35,462 nt of DNA from Aalborgiella sp963841045 (lineage in GTDB: Bacteria; Pseudomonadota; Gammaproteobacteria; Burkholderiales; Burkholderiaceae_C), in the NCBI GenBank assembly GCA_963841045.1, contig CAWJBD010000009.1:1-35462 (forward strand), written 5' to 3'. Below the pieces are notes generated by a model. It was given only the letters and a program-made list of their open reading frames with translations. It did not search any database and was not told the origin of the DNA. Positions 1 through 7,986 of the stretch are shown in pieces. The position numbers and the translations under genes are program-made. The stretch's first letter is position 1. The number at the start of each line of letters is the position of its first letter.

Positions 1-536
1 CCAAAAGCGCCCAGCAAAGCGCCTGCGCCCAATAACCACAGCAAATGAATTTTGGTTTTCCAAACCAATAGCATGCACACCAGGCCTAGCAACCATAAAG
101 GCCAGTCTTTGGTGGCATTATTGTTGGCTGATATCAAGAGCCAACCCGTGGCGATCAAGAGTGCAATCACAATCGGTGCCATGCCTTGCTTGAAGGCGCG
201 GACAATGCGCAATTCACGGTTTTGATGACCCCACCTGGCTGCCAAAAATGTCAAGGTTGTGCTGGGAATCATGATGCCCAGCATGGGCACCAATACACCA
301 AACAAAGCCATTGCCAAACCCGTCCAGCCAGCGTGTAAGCCGCCACCCGCATTCAGCCCAACATTCCAACCCATGAGCGCCACAAACAACACATTGGCGG
401 GGCCAGGCGCGGCTTGCGCCAAAGAGATGCACGATGTGAATTGCGATTCGGTCAACCAATGTTGCTCGGTCACCAAATAGCGGTGCATATCGGGTGCGGT
501 GGTGATGGCACCGCCCACTGACAACAAAGACAGCAT
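1..536 (-). CDS. chrA: Chromate transporter subunit, second CHR domain, partial at window edge
   Basis: On the minus strand this frame is open from 575 to the window start, about 178 residues from the ATG at 534-536. It encodes a hydrophobic protein with VGGAITTAPDMHRYLV near the start and QAAPGPANVLFVALMGW after it. These match the CHR domain of short-chain ChrA-type chromate/sulfate transporters, inner-membrane proteins that often work as pairs. The expected start is the GTG at 588-590, which overlaps the upstream gene's stop as GTGA, but that frame meets TAA at 576-578, the fifth codon. Using the ATG at 536 would remove about 13 family-typical residues (NAADWFGFFTQFA). So either the start was lost by a CAA-to-TAA-like change or a shorter protein is made. 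The neighbour is also damaged, so decay of the pair is likely. The 3' end lies outside the window. Confidence 0.7.
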   Translation of the reverse strand, partial: MLSLLSVGGAITTAPDMHRYLVTEQHWLTESQFTSCISLAQAAPGPANVLFVALMGWNVGLNAGGGLHAGWTGLAMALFGVLVPMLGIMIPSTTLTFLAARWGHQNRELRIVRAFKQGMAPIVIALLIATGWLLISANNNATKDWPLWLLGLVCMLLVWKTKIHLLWLLGAGALLGAF

Positions 537-586
537 GGCAAACTGCGTGAAGAACCCAAACCAATCAGCGGCGTTTTAATTCAATA

Positions 587-1200
587 TCACTGTGTGCCTC
601 CATCGGCTTGATCAGCCAACACACCCAATTGCCGGTACGCCCACGCCATGGCGGCACTGCCCAATACCAACAGCACCCAAGCCAGTGGAATGCGCAATAT
701 CGCTATAGCTATAAATGTCATAGCAGCCAAGGCAACACACACGCCGACTGTCATCACATTTGTCTTTAAAGCGCCAACCAGTTTCAAGCCCACAGCCGCA
801 ATCAAACCCGCTGAAACAGCACCCATGCCTTTGAGTGCGCCTTTTGCCACAGGTAAATCGGCCACCGTGGCAAAAGGGCCGCCACCGCCAACACAATCAA
901 CAGCGGAAATACCAACATGCCCGCCAGCGCTGCCAAAGCACCGCGAACGCCAAAGTAGCGGTCACCAATCATCAGCGCCAAATTCACCACGTCAGGGCCA
1001 GGCAATATTTGCGCCACTGCCCAGTCTTCTACGAATTCTTCGTTGGTAAGCCAGCGTTTTTCTTCAACCAGCACCCGTTGCACAACCGCCAACACCCCAC
1101 CGAAGCCTTGCAGAGCCAACTTGGTCATGCACCAAAATAAATCGCTGAGGGAATTGGGGCGCGGTCGGTTAGCGGTGGCTATATCAGTATCAAGAATCAT
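587..1200 (-). pseudogene. chrA: Chromate transporter subunit, first CHR domain, frameshifted
   Basis: The minus-strand frame from ATG 1200 carries the start of a CHR domain (LALQGFGGVLAVVQ, then LPGPDVVNLALMIGDRYFG) and runs correctly to about 866. The rest of the domain (ADLPVAKGALKGMGAVSAGL and two further hydrophobic stretches) continues in another frame from about 865 to the TGA at 587-589. The break fits loss of one G in a TGGGCC-like site (now TGGCC), a net -1 shift. The joined protein would be about 204 residues, normal for short-chain ChrA proteins, which export chromate with a partner CHR protein. The partner follows immediately (overlapping GTGA) and has its own stop near the start. 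DUF1330 starts divergently 48 bases away. Confidence 0.75.
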
Positions 1201-1248
1201 GGCTTTGCATCTTAACTCAACGCAAACAGGCTTAAAACATTACACTCA

Positions 1249-1563
1249 ATGATTACAGAAAAGGAGACCCTATCGGCTGCCTACCTGGTTGTCGATACCG
1301 ATTTAACCAACCCCGAAGCGTATGAAGAATACAAAACCAAAGCCCGCCCATTGGCTGAAAAGCACGGTGGTGAGTACTTGGCGCGCGGCGGCAAAATGAG
1401 CATCAAAGAGTCTGATCTGTGGTCGCCCAAACGCATGGTGCTGGTGAAATTCCCCAGCTACGAACAAGCCGAAGGATTCTATAACTCTGCCGAATACCAA
1501 GCAGTGCTACCCATCAGCCTCAAATCCGCCAAACGCACCGTGGTGATTGTAGAAGGCATTTAA
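1249..1563 (+). CDS. DUF1330 family protein
   Basis: The 104-residue product matches DUF1330, a small dimeric alpha/beta-barrel (ferredoxin-like) family without an established reaction. Visible hallmarks are the opening strand AAYLVVDTDLTNPEAYEEY, RPLAEKHGGEYLARGG in the middle, and VLVKFPSYEQAEGFYNSAEYQ followed by a closing strand. About ten residues before the first strand are longer than is usual. No good Shine-Dalgarno lies before the ATG. A GGAG sits at 1262-1265 inside the reading frame, but no ATG follows it at a useful distance. The gene is divergent from chrA (48 bases) and is followed after 17 bases by an interspersed repeat copy. Family is clear; function is unknown. Confidence 0.85.
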   Translation: MITEKETLSAAYLVVDTDLTNPEAYEEYKTKARPLAEKHGGEYLARGGKMSIKESDLWSPKRMVLVKFPSYEQAEGFYNSAEYQAVLPISLKSAKRTVVIVEGI

Positions 1564-1580
1564 GTAAAAAAGACCACAAA

Positions 1581-1645
1581 TGCTATAATTTTAATAGCAT
1601 ACTAGGCAATTAATACGCCGGATACAGCCCAATTTTTCATATATT
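1581..1645 (+). repeat. Interspersed hairpin repeat, copy 1
   Basis: A perfect 6-bp inverted repeat TGCTAT (1581-1586) / ATAGCA (1594-1599) with a 7-base loop is followed by the conserved tail TAGGCAATTAATACGCCG, then GATACAGCCC and ATTTTTCATATA. The same arrangement occurs at 5077, 6526 (inverted), 14888 and 30777. This copy ends three bases before the ygiQ ATG. The hairpin contains TATAAT at 1584-1589, which could act as a -10 element, but no convincing -35 is present. Confidence 0.9.
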
Positions 1646-1648
1646 TAA

Positions 1649-3952
1649 ATGACCAGCTACTCTGATGTCTCCTTTTTCCCGCGCATAGCCAAACCGCTTA
1701 CCAGCTACAAAAAATACTGGGCGGCGCGCTTTGGCACGGCCAAGTTTTTGCCAATGAGCAAAAAGGAAATGAACACACTGGGTTGGGACAGTTGCGACAT
1801 CATTTTGGTGACGGGCGACGCCTACGTGGATCACCCCAGCTTTGGCATGGCGGTGATTGGTCGCATGTTGGAAGCGCAGGGTTTTCGCGTCGGCATCATC
1901 GCGCAGCCTGATTGGCAAAGCGCAGAACCCTTTAAAGCTTTAGGCAAACCCAATTTGTTCTTTGGCGTGACCGCTGGCAACATGGATTCCATGATCAACC
2001 GTTACACCGCAGACCGCAAAATTCGCAGCGACGATGCCTACACCCCCGGTGATGTGGGTGGCAAGCGGCCGGACCGCGCTGCGATTGTCTACAGCCAGCG
2101 TTGCCGCGAAGCCTACAAAGATGTACCCATTGTGCTGGGCGGCATTGAAGGCTCATTGCGCCGCATCGCGCATTACGATTATTGGAGCGACAAAGTGCGC
2201 CGCTCCATCGTGGTCGATGCCAAATCCGATTTACTGCTGTACGGCAACGCCGAACGCGCGATTGTCGAAATCGCCCACCGCTTGGCCGCCAAAGAGCCGA
2301 TAACTTCCATCACCGATGTGCGTGGCACAGCGTTTGTGCAGCGCACAAACCCAGAAGGCTGGATTGAAATTGATTCCAGTAGCGTGGATGAAATTGGCCG
2401 TGTGGACCAGCACGTCAACCCCTACATGATGAGTGCGGATCTGGCGCGCGCGCAAGGCGGCGCGTGTGTGCAAGACCCGAACGCGGCGGATGCGCCTGTC
2501 GGTTTGATAGACGGCAAAACACAAGCCATTCAATTCATTCCCAACCCGGCATTACAAACATCTTTGACCCACAAAAACAACTTGGTCAAAACGGATAAAA
2601 ACAAAACCGTGATTCGCTTGCCGTCGTACGAACAAGTCAAGTCTGACCCCGTGCTCTACGCCCACGCCAGCCGAGTACTGCACTTGGAAACCAACCCTGG
2701 CAATGCCCGCGCATTGGTGCAAGCGCATGGCGAGGGCACGACTGCAAAAGATGTGTGGATCAACCCACCGCCGATACCGCTGACCACGGTTGAGATGGAC
2801 TATGTGTTTGACCTGCCGTATGCAAGAAGCCCGCACCCTGCGTATGCCGATGCCAATGGCAGCCACGACCATGCCACCAAAATCCCTGCATGGGAGATGA
2901 TTCGCTTTTCCGTCAACATCATGCGCGGTTGCTTTGGTGGCTGCACGTTTTGCTCCATCACCGAACACGAAGGCCGCATCATCCAAAGCCGCAGTGAAGA
3001 ATCGGTCATCAAAGAAGTGGAAGCCATTCGCGATACGGTCAAAGGCTTTACCGGCACCATTTCAGACCTAGGCGGCCCGACAGCCAATATGTATCGATTA
3101 GGATGCAAAACGCCCGAAATCGAAGCCGCATGCCGCAAACCCAGTTGCGTCTACCCCGGCATTTGCCAAAACCTCACCACCAGCCACGACCCACTCATTC
3201 ACATGTACCGCCGTGCGCGTGCGCTCAAGGGCGTGAAGAAGATTTTGATCGGCAGCGGTTTGCGTTACGACTTGGCTGTAAAAAGCCCAGAGTATGTGAA
3301 AGAACTCGTCACCCACCACGTGGGCGGCTACCTGAAAATCGCGCCGGAGCACACCGAACAAGGCCCGCTCACCAAGATGATGAAGCCCGGCATTGGCACC
3401 TATGACAAGTTCAAAACCTTGTTTGAAAAATACAGTCTTGAAGCGGGTAAAAAACAATACCTCATCCCCTACTTCATCGCCGCGCACCCGGGCACAAGTG
3501 ACGAGGACATGATGCATTTGGCCGTGTGGTTAAAAAAGAATGGCTTTCGCGCCGACCAAGTGCAAACCTTCTACCCCAGCCCCATGGCCACCGCCACCGC
3601 CATGTACCACACCGGCAAAAACCCCTTGCGCAAAATCACCCGCGAAAGCGAGTCAGTAGACATCGTCCGCGGCGACAAACGCCGCCGCCTGCACAAAGCC
3701 TTCCTCCGCTACCACGACGCCACCAACTGGCCCCTGCTACGCGAAGCCCTAAAGACAATGGGCAGAGCCGACCTAATAGGCAACGGCAAACACCACCTCA
3801 TCCCCACATTCCAGCCTTTGGTGAAAACGGGCGCAAGCACAACTGCCGCCAGCTCCAAACCCAAAAAAGGCACAATCCAAACGCAGCATACAGGACTGCC
3901 ACCTCGGGATAATGGGGGTAAGGTGTTGAGGGGTGGAAAGCCTAGAAATTAG
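1649..3952 (+). CDS. ygiQ: YgiQ family radical SAM protein
   Basis: The 767-residue product matches the YgiQ/UPF0313 family. Near the N-terminus is the family signature LGWDSCDIILVTGDAYVDHPSFG. The radical SAM cluster motif CX3CX2C is at C428, C432 and C435 (RGCFGGCTFCSI). KIAPEHTEQGPLTKMMKPG and PYFIAAHPG lie further on. Such proteins hold a [4Fe-4S] cluster and cleave S-adenosylmethionine; the YgiQ substrate is not established. Length is normal for the family, ending in a low-complexity basic tail rich in T, G and K. The start carries about ten extra residues before the usual SYKKYWAARFG. No Shine-Dalgarno is visible because a repeat copy abuts the ATG. It stands alone, with no obvious operon partner. 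Confidence 0.95.
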   Translation: MTSYSDVSFFPRIAKPLTSYKKYWAARFGTAKFLPMSKKEMNTLGWDSCDIILVTGDAYVDHPSFGMAVIGRMLEAQGFRVGIIAQPDWQSAEPFKALGKPNLFFGVTAGNMDSMINRYTADRKIRSDDAYTPGDVGGKRPDRAAIVYSQRCREAYKDVPIVLGGIEGSLRRIAHYDYWSDKVRRSIVVDAKSDLLLYGNAERAIVEIAHRLAAKEPITSITDVRGTAFVQRTNPEGWIEIDSSSVDEIGRVDQHVNPYMMSADLARAQGGACVQDPNAADAPVGLIDGKTQAIQFIPNPALQTSLTHKNNLVKTDKNKTVIRLPSYEQVKSDPVLYAHASRVLHLETNPGNARALVQAHGEGTTAKDVWINPPPIPLTTVEMDYVFDLPYARSPHPAYADANGSHDHATKIPAWEMIRFSVNIMRGCFGGCTFCSITEHEGRIIQSRSEESVIKEVEAIRDTVKGFTGTISDLGGPTANMYRLGCKTPEIEAACRKPSCVYPGICQNLTTSHDPLIHMYRRARALKGVKKILIGSGLRYDLAVKSPEYVKELVTHHVGGYLKIAPEHTEQGPLTKMMKPGIGTYDKFKTLFEKYSLEAGKKQYLIPYFIAAHPGTSDEDMMHLAVWLKKNGFRADQVQTFYPSPMATATAMYHTGKNPLRKITRESESVDIVRGDKRRRLHKAFLRYHDATNWPLLREALKTMGRADLIGNGKHHLIPTFQPLVKTGASTTAASSKPKKGTIQTQHTGLPPRDNGGKVLRGGKPRN

Positions 3953-4027
3953 TGCAAAATATGGCTGTAGACGTTATTTTTATTGTCCTATGCGCTATGT
4001 AATTTGTAGCAATCAAATTTCCCTAGT

Positions 4028-4603
4028 ATGACTGATTTCATATTTATTTCTGTTTCTACGTTGTTCATTAGCATTGGAGTTTTACTAGTTTGGTTATTTG
4101 GCAAACTAATTGGAAGTTTCTTTGGATATCTTTATCGCAATAATCAGCAAAAAAACGCCATCATTACCAAATCTAAACAATACTCGTATATTGTTGCAAC
4201 GTTATTCATTGGCATAGCGATACATGACGCACTCAATCCTTCCGACAATTTTTATTTACAAGAATTCTCAGAAGTTACGCTGCTACCAGCGCCATCATCT
4301 GCAACCGTTGTAGCAAAAAGTGCGTCATTCCCTACTCCGCAAGGCGACTACTGTTCTTTTTCTCGAATCAAACTTAGTGCAGATGATTATGAAAAAATTC
4401 ATAAAAAATTATCAAATGACATACGCTTTTCTACAGGTGATGGATTGGGCTCTTACGAAAAAGAAATTGCTCAAACTCAACTACCAAAATTAGAAATTCG
4501 AAAATCTTTCAAACGTACTGTTCCTGATAAAGACGATCATCACCTATCCATACAATTCATGGACGATGGGGTTCATATTGATGTGCATGTTTGCTACACT
4601 TAA
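4028..4603 (+). CDS. AT-rich hypothetical membrane protein
   Basis: I do not recognise this 191-residue protein. It opens with a strongly hydrophobic segment (about residues 4-32, FISVSTLFISIGVLLVWLFG), then a polar basic stretch (NNQQKNAIITKSKQ). A second hydrophobic segment spans about residues 53-66, followed by a soluble domain of about 120 residues with two cysteines (C109 region and the C-terminal CYT). This suggests two membrane passes with the larger domain on one side. Base and codon use are markedly AT-richer than the flanking genes, together with the spacers 3953-4027 and 4604-4676, which hints at acquisition by transfer. No Shine-Dalgarno is evident. The open length supports a real gene; function is unknown. 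Confidence 0.6.
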   Translation: MTDFIFISVSTLFISIGVLLVWLFGKLIGSFFGYLYRNNQQKNAIITKSKQYSYIVATLFIGIAIHDALNPSDNFYLQEFSEVTLLPAPSSATVVAKSASFPTPQGDYCSFSRIKLSADDYEKIHKKLSNDIRFSTGDGLGSYEKEIAQTQLPKLEIRKSFKRTVPDKDDHHLSIQFMDDGVHIDVHVCYT

Positions 4604-4676
4604 CCATCACTTTCGCTAGGTACCAACTGCCCCGACGATTCGATAATTAGATTTCTAAAACTTATGAAATAGAAAT

Positions 4677-5090
4677 ATGTCCCTCAGCCTCACCCAAGCC
4701 ACCACCCAACTACACACCCAACCCTTCAGCAAACTGTTGAACGCTGAAGTTGCAGAACTGGGTGATGACAAGGTGGCTTTGCGGGTGCCTATTACTGAGC
4801 AGGTTTTGCAGCAGCATGGGTTTGTGCATGGTGGGGTGGTTTCTTATGCGGCGGACAATGCGTTGACTTATGCTGGGTATTTATCGCTGAAGCAAAACGT
4901 GGTGACTTCGGAATTCAAAATCAATTACGTGCGGCCAGCCAAAGGCGAAGCGTTGTTGGCGCGGGCGTACACGGTGCATGCAGGTAAAAACCAAGCGGTG
5001 TGCCGTTGTGATGTGTTTTGCGTGCAAGATGGGCGCGAAGTGTTGTGCGCGGTGGCGCAAGGCACGATTGTTGTGATGCTACCAAAATAA
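4677..5090 (+). CDS. PaaI-type hotdog-fold thioesterase
   Basis: The 137-residue product has the hotdog thioesterase core: QHGFVHGGVVSYAADNALTYAG with the HGG motif, then a strand TSEFKINYVRPAKGEALLARA. Members hydrolyse acyl-CoA thioesters as multimers in the cytosol; the PaaI branch acts on phenylacetyl-CoA-like substrates, but the substrate here cannot be inferred. Length is typical. The last codons (CTA CCA AAA TAA, 5079-5090) lie inside repeat copy 2, so the repeat supplies the C-terminal residues and stop. No Shine-Dalgarno is obvious before ATG 4677. It is flanked by the AT-rich orphan and a YdeI-like gene, with no pathway context. Confidence 0.88.
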   Translation: MSLSLTQATTQLHTQPFSKLLNAEVAELGDDKVALRVPITEQVLQQHGFVHGGVVSYAADNALTYAGYLSLKQNVVTSEFKINYVRPAKGEALLARAYTVHAGKNQAVCRCDVFCVQDGREVLCAVAQGTIVVMLPK

Positions 5091-5137
5091 TAGCGCCTTA
5101 GGCAATCAATACGCCGGATACAGCCCTATTTTATTCA
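5077..5137 (+). repeat. Interspersed hairpin repeat, copy 2 (overlaps a gene end)
   Basis: This copy has a weaker stem (GCTA 5078-5081 / TAGC 5091-5094) but the same 19-base hairpin spacing. It is followed by TAGGCAATCAATACGCCG, GATACAGCCC and TATTTTATTCAT. It overlaps the last codons of the thioesterase gene and ends 28 bases before the next ATG. Confidence 0.85.
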
Positions 5138-5165
5138 TAATCTAATAATCCATAGTGAAATTGAC

Positions 5166-5786
5166 ATGAACCAAAATGCTGAAACTTACTTCACCGACGG
5201 TTGTGGACGTTGCTCCAAAGGTGGCACACCTGCTTGCAAGGTCAATACTTGGGCTGCGGAATTAGCGGCGTTGCGGGCTTTGGTGTTGGAAGCTGGGCTG
5301 AATGAGGAATGCAAATGGGGTGTGCCTTGCTACACTTTTGAAAAAGGCAATGTGGTGTTAATTCACTCATTCAAAGAGTATTGCGCATTGCTGTTTATCA
5401 AAGGGGCTTTGTTGAAGGATGCCAAGGGTATTTTGATTCAACAAACCGAGAACGTGCAAGGCGGCCGGCAGTTGCGGTTCACGGATGTTCGCGAGATTAC
5501 GAAACTGAAATCAAACATCAAAGCCTATCTGCAAGAAGCCATTGCGGTGGAAAAAGCAGGTTTGAAGGTGAACATGAAACCGACATCTGAATTTGCCATG
5601 CCAGCCGAGTTTCAATCAGCCTTAGATCAATCCGCCAAGCTCAAGACTGCTTTTTTTGCACTGACCCCCGGTCGGCAGCGCGCCTATTTGCTGCATTTTG
5701 CAGCGGCCAAACAATCCAAAACGCGAGAAGCACGGATTGAAAAATGCACACCGATTATTCTGAGTGGCAAAGGTTTGTTGGACTGA
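5166..5786 (+). CDS. YdeI / OmpD-associated family protein (DUF1801 plus C-terminal OmdA-type segment)
   Basis: The 206-residue product begins with a DUF1801-like domain (about residues 25-130: LNEECKWGVPCYTFEKGNV, then the hydrophobic strand CALLFIKGALLKD). It ends with the YdeI/OmdA signature LTPGRQRAYLLHFAAAKQSK and TREARIEKCTP (about 165-195). Bacillus YdeI belongs to this architecture; the biochemical role is not established. An N-terminal cysteine pair (CGRCSKGGTPAC, residues 13-24) is unusual and could bind metal, but that is inference. It follows repeat copy 2 and precedes the VOC gene by 30 bases, so the two may be cotranscribed. Confidence 0.85.
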   Translation: MNQNAETYFTDGCGRCSKGGTPACKVNTWAAELAALRALVLEAGLNEECKWGVPCYTFEKGNVVLIHSFKEYCALLFIKGALLKDAKGILIQQTENVQGGRQLRFTDVREITKLKSNIKAYLQEAIAVEKAGLKVNMKPTSEFAMPAEFQSALDQSAKLKTAFFALTPGRQRAYLLHFAAAKQSKTREARIEKCTPIILSGKGLLD

Positions 5787-5816
5787 GATTTTTATAACCC
5801 AGCGTACTTCACGACG

Positions 5817-6209
5817 ATGTTTTCCCATATTCACACCGGCGTTACCGATTTCGACAAGGCATTTACGTTCTATGACGTGGTGCTCAAAGAGCTTGGCCTG
5901 CTCTTGCGATTTAAAGAAGCGGACAAGGCTTGGGCTGGCTGGCAAACGCCAGATGTGGCGCGACCCTTGTTTCTGATTGGCAAGCCGTTTGACAAAGCCG
6001 CACACCAAGTGGGCAATGGTCAGATGGTGGCTTTTTTGGCAGCGTCGCGTGAGCAGGTGCGGCGTGTGTATGAGACTGCCTTGGCCAACGGAGGCATCGA
6101 TGAAGGCGCGCCAGGACTGCGCCCCCACTACCACGCCAACTATTACGGCGCGTATTTTCGCGATACTGAGGGTAACAAGGTGTGCGTAGCGTGCCATCAA
6201 GCCGAGTAA
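5817..6209 (+). CDS. VOC (glyoxalase/bleomycin-resistance fold) family protein
   Basis: The 130-residue product opens with FSHIHTGVTDFDKAFTFYDVVL, the first beta-alpha-beta half of a vicinal-oxygen-chelate fold, and closes with HYHANYYGAYFRDTEGNKVCV. H5 and the late HYHANYYGAYFRDTEGN segment carry the usual metal-ligand positions, though one ligand is not obvious. Members include glyoxalase I, dioxygenases and resistance proteins; the substrate here is not inferable. It starts 30 bases after the YdeI-like gene and ends 24 bases before the DUF2164 gene, so these three probably form a short transcription unit. Confidence 0.88.
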   Translation: MFSHIHTGVTDFDKAFTFYDVVLKELGLLLRFKEADKAWAGWQTPDVARPLFLIGKPFDKAAHQVGNGQMVAFLAASREQVRRVYETALANGGIDEGAPGLRPHYHANYYGAYFRDTEGNKVCVACHQAE

Positions 6210-6233
6210 ATATAGCGATTTGAGGAAACCAAT

Positions 6234-6500
6234 ATGAGCATCGAACTCAGCAAAGAAGACCGCGCCCAGGCCATTGCGTCCATTGAACGCTACTTTCTTG
6301 AAAACATGGAAGAGAAAATTGGCAATGTGGCAGCGGGCGGATTGTTGGGCTTTTTTATTGACGAGATTGGCCCATCCATTTACAACAAAGCCGTGGCTGA
6401 CGTGCAAGAGCGTTTGCAGCAGCGCATTGCCGATTTGGATTTTGAAGTGAATGAAGACGAATTCACCTATTGGCGCAAGTATGACAAGGCGCGGAAGTAG
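6234..6500 (+). CDS. DUF2164 family protein
   Basis: The 88-residue acidic product matches DUF2164: LSKEDRAQAIASIERYFLEN, then IGNVAAGGLLGFFIDEIGPSIYNKA and a closing ERLQQRIADLDFEVNEDEF. The family consists of short helical cytosolic proteins of unknown function. A GAGGAAA Shine-Dalgarno about five bases before ATG 6234 supports the start. It is the last gene of the rightward accessory cluster and converges on der, with repeat copy 3 between them. Confidence 0.9.
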   Translation: MSIELSKEDRAQAIASIERYFLENMEEKIGNVAAGGLLGFFIDEIGPSIYNKAVADVQERLQQRIADLDFEVNEDEFTYWRKYDKARK

Positions 6501-6525
6501 GCTGATTGATCACTTTACATAAAAA

Positions 6526-6589
6526 ATATATGAGAAATTGGCCTCTAGTCGGCGTATTGATTGCCTAGCGTGCTATTAAAAAAATAGCA
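6526..6589 (-). repeat. Interspersed hairpin repeat, copy 3 (inverted)
   Basis: Read on the minus strand, TGCTAT (6589-6584) / ATAGCA (6576-6571) enclose seven bases. They are followed by CGC, TAGGCAATCAATACGCCG, ACTAGAGGCC and ATTTCTCATATAT. It fills the convergent gap between the DUF2164 gene and der, where its A/T-loop hairpin could serve as a weak two-way terminator. The ACTAGAG variant is shared with copy 5, while copies 1, 2 and 4 have GATACA. Confidence 0.88.
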
Positions 6590-6623
6590 TGTCGCCCTAG
6601 TGCATCGCACGGACAAAACTACT

Positions 6624-7952
6624 TCACTTATCCTTATACGGATTCTCTGTCGTTTTAAATTCGATGCGAAGCGGTGTGCCGACGAGTTTGAAGGCTTGGC
6701 GGTAACGGCCTTCTAAAAAGCGTTTGTAGGCATTGCTGACATGCTCTAACGAATTGCCGTGAATCACGATAACGGGCGGATTCATGCCACCTTGGTGGGC
6801 GTAGCGCATTTTGGGTCGGAACAAGCCGGCGCGTTCTGGGCTTTGGTATTGCACAGCTTCCAGTAACAACCGCGTGAGCACGGGCGTGGTCATTTTGATC
6901 ATGGCCGAGCGGTGCGCTTTAGCCAGCGATGTCCACAAAGGCCCTAAGCCTTGGCGCTTTTTGGCGGAGATGAAATGCAACTCGGCAAACTTCAAAAATG
7001 CCAAGCGCGTTTCAATCGAGCGCTGTACCAACTGGCGCTGGTAGGCATCTACCGCATCCCATTTGTTGATGGCGATGACCACCGCACGGCCGCTTTCTAA
7101 AATGTAGCCGGCGATGTGCGCGTCTTGGTCAGTCACGCCCTGTTCGGCATCAATCAACAACAGCACCACATTCGCATCGGCAATGGCTTGCAGTGTTTTG
7201 ACGACGGAGAATTTTTCGATGGCTTCGAACACTTGCCCCCGGCGGCGCAATCCTGCCGTATCAATCAATTCAAACTTTTGCCCATCACGCTCAAATGGTA
7301 CAGATATCGCATCGCGTGTGGTGCCGGCTTGATCAAAAGCGACCAAGCGTTCTTCGCCCAGCCATGTGTTGATCAATGTGGACTTACCTACGTTTGGCCG
7401 TCCTGCTACTGCAATTTTGATAGCACCTGTTTCAACAGGTTCTTCTTCGTCATCGCTCAGATGCAAACTGGCAAATGCCAAATCAACCAGTTCGCGTGTA
7501 CCTTGTCCATGCGCTGCCGACACGCCGTGCACTTCGCCCAAACCCAGTTCAAAGAATTCACCCAACTGGTGGCTGTTGGTCATGCCCTCGGCTTTGTTGG
7601 CAACCAAGATGCAGGTTTTGCCCAGTTTACGCAGGTATTTGGCAATGTCATGGTCTTGCGCGCACACACCATCACGCGCATCCACCATGAAGATAACGAC
7701 ATCCGCTTCGGCCACCGCTTGGCGCGTTTGCTTGGCCATTTCTTTGTAAATGCCGGTCTCTGCAGTCGGCTCAAAACCACCGGTGTCAATAACGATGTAT
7801 TCCAGTTTGCCTTGCTTGCCGTTGCCGTAATGACGGTCGCGCGTCAACCCCGCAAAATCGGCAACAATGGCGTCGCGTGTTTTGGTCAGGCGGTTAAATA
7901 GGGTTGATTTGCCCACGTTGGGACGACCAACAAGGGCTAGGACGGGTTTCAT
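6624..7952 (-). CDS. der: Ribosome biogenesis GTPase Der (EngA)
   Basis: The 442-residue product has two tandem GTPase domains. The first opens with VGRPNVGKSTLFNRL (P-loop, residues 8-22), with TRDRHYG and DTGGF following. The second carries AGRPNVGKSTLINTW, TTRDAISVPF and DTAGLRRRG, with NKWDAVD as the guanine-specificity motif. A C-terminal KH-like domain includes RLLLEAVQYQSP and RIEFKTTENPY. Der assists maturation of the 50S ribosomal subunit and is usually essential. Start ATG 7952 is 34 bases after the yfgM stop. In relatives bamB normally sits between yfgM and der and hfq-hflX follow; here bamB is absent and der ends at a convergent gene. Confidence 0.97.
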   Translation of the reverse strand: MKPVLALVGRPNVGKSTLFNRLTKTRDAIVADFAGLTRDRHYGNGKQGKLEYIVIDTGGFEPTAETGIYKEMAKQTRQAVAEADVVIFMVDARDGVCAQDHDIAKYLRKLGKTCILVANKAEGMTNSHQLGEFFELGLGEVHGVSAAHGQGTRELVDLAFASLHLSDDEEEPVETGAIKIAVAGRPNVGKSTLINTWLGEERLVAFDQAGTTRDAISVPFERDGQKFELIDTAGLRRRGQVFEAIEKFSVVKTLQAIADANVVLLLIDAEQGVTDQDAHIAGYILESGRAVVIAINKWDAVDAYQRQLVQRSIETRLAFLKFAELHFISAKKRQGLGPLWTSLAKAHRSAMIKMTTPVLTRLLLEAVQYQSPERAGLFRPKMRYAHQGGMNPPVIVIHGNSLEHVSNAYKRFLEGRYRQAFKLVGTPLRIEFKTTENPYKDK

Positions 7953-7986
7953 GCGAAAAGTTTACTCAGCAGTTGGTCAGGCAGTA

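Noticed and set aside
214..564. 116-codon minus-strand frame at the left end
   Set aside because: The neighbouring frame on the same strand carries clear CHR-domain sequence; this one is Cys/His/Trp-rich noise.
710..726. GCTAT/ATAGC pair in the first chrA gene
   Set aside because: No conserved tail follows and it is within coding sequence.
5622..6407. 261-codon minus-strand open frame opposite the YdeI-like, VOC and DUF2164 genes
   Set aside because: It spans three recognisable plus-strand genes and resembles no protein; a shadow frame.
7116..7901. 261-codon plus-strand open frame opposite der
   Set aside because: It is antisense to the well-conserved second and first GTPase domains and its translation has no recognisable domain.
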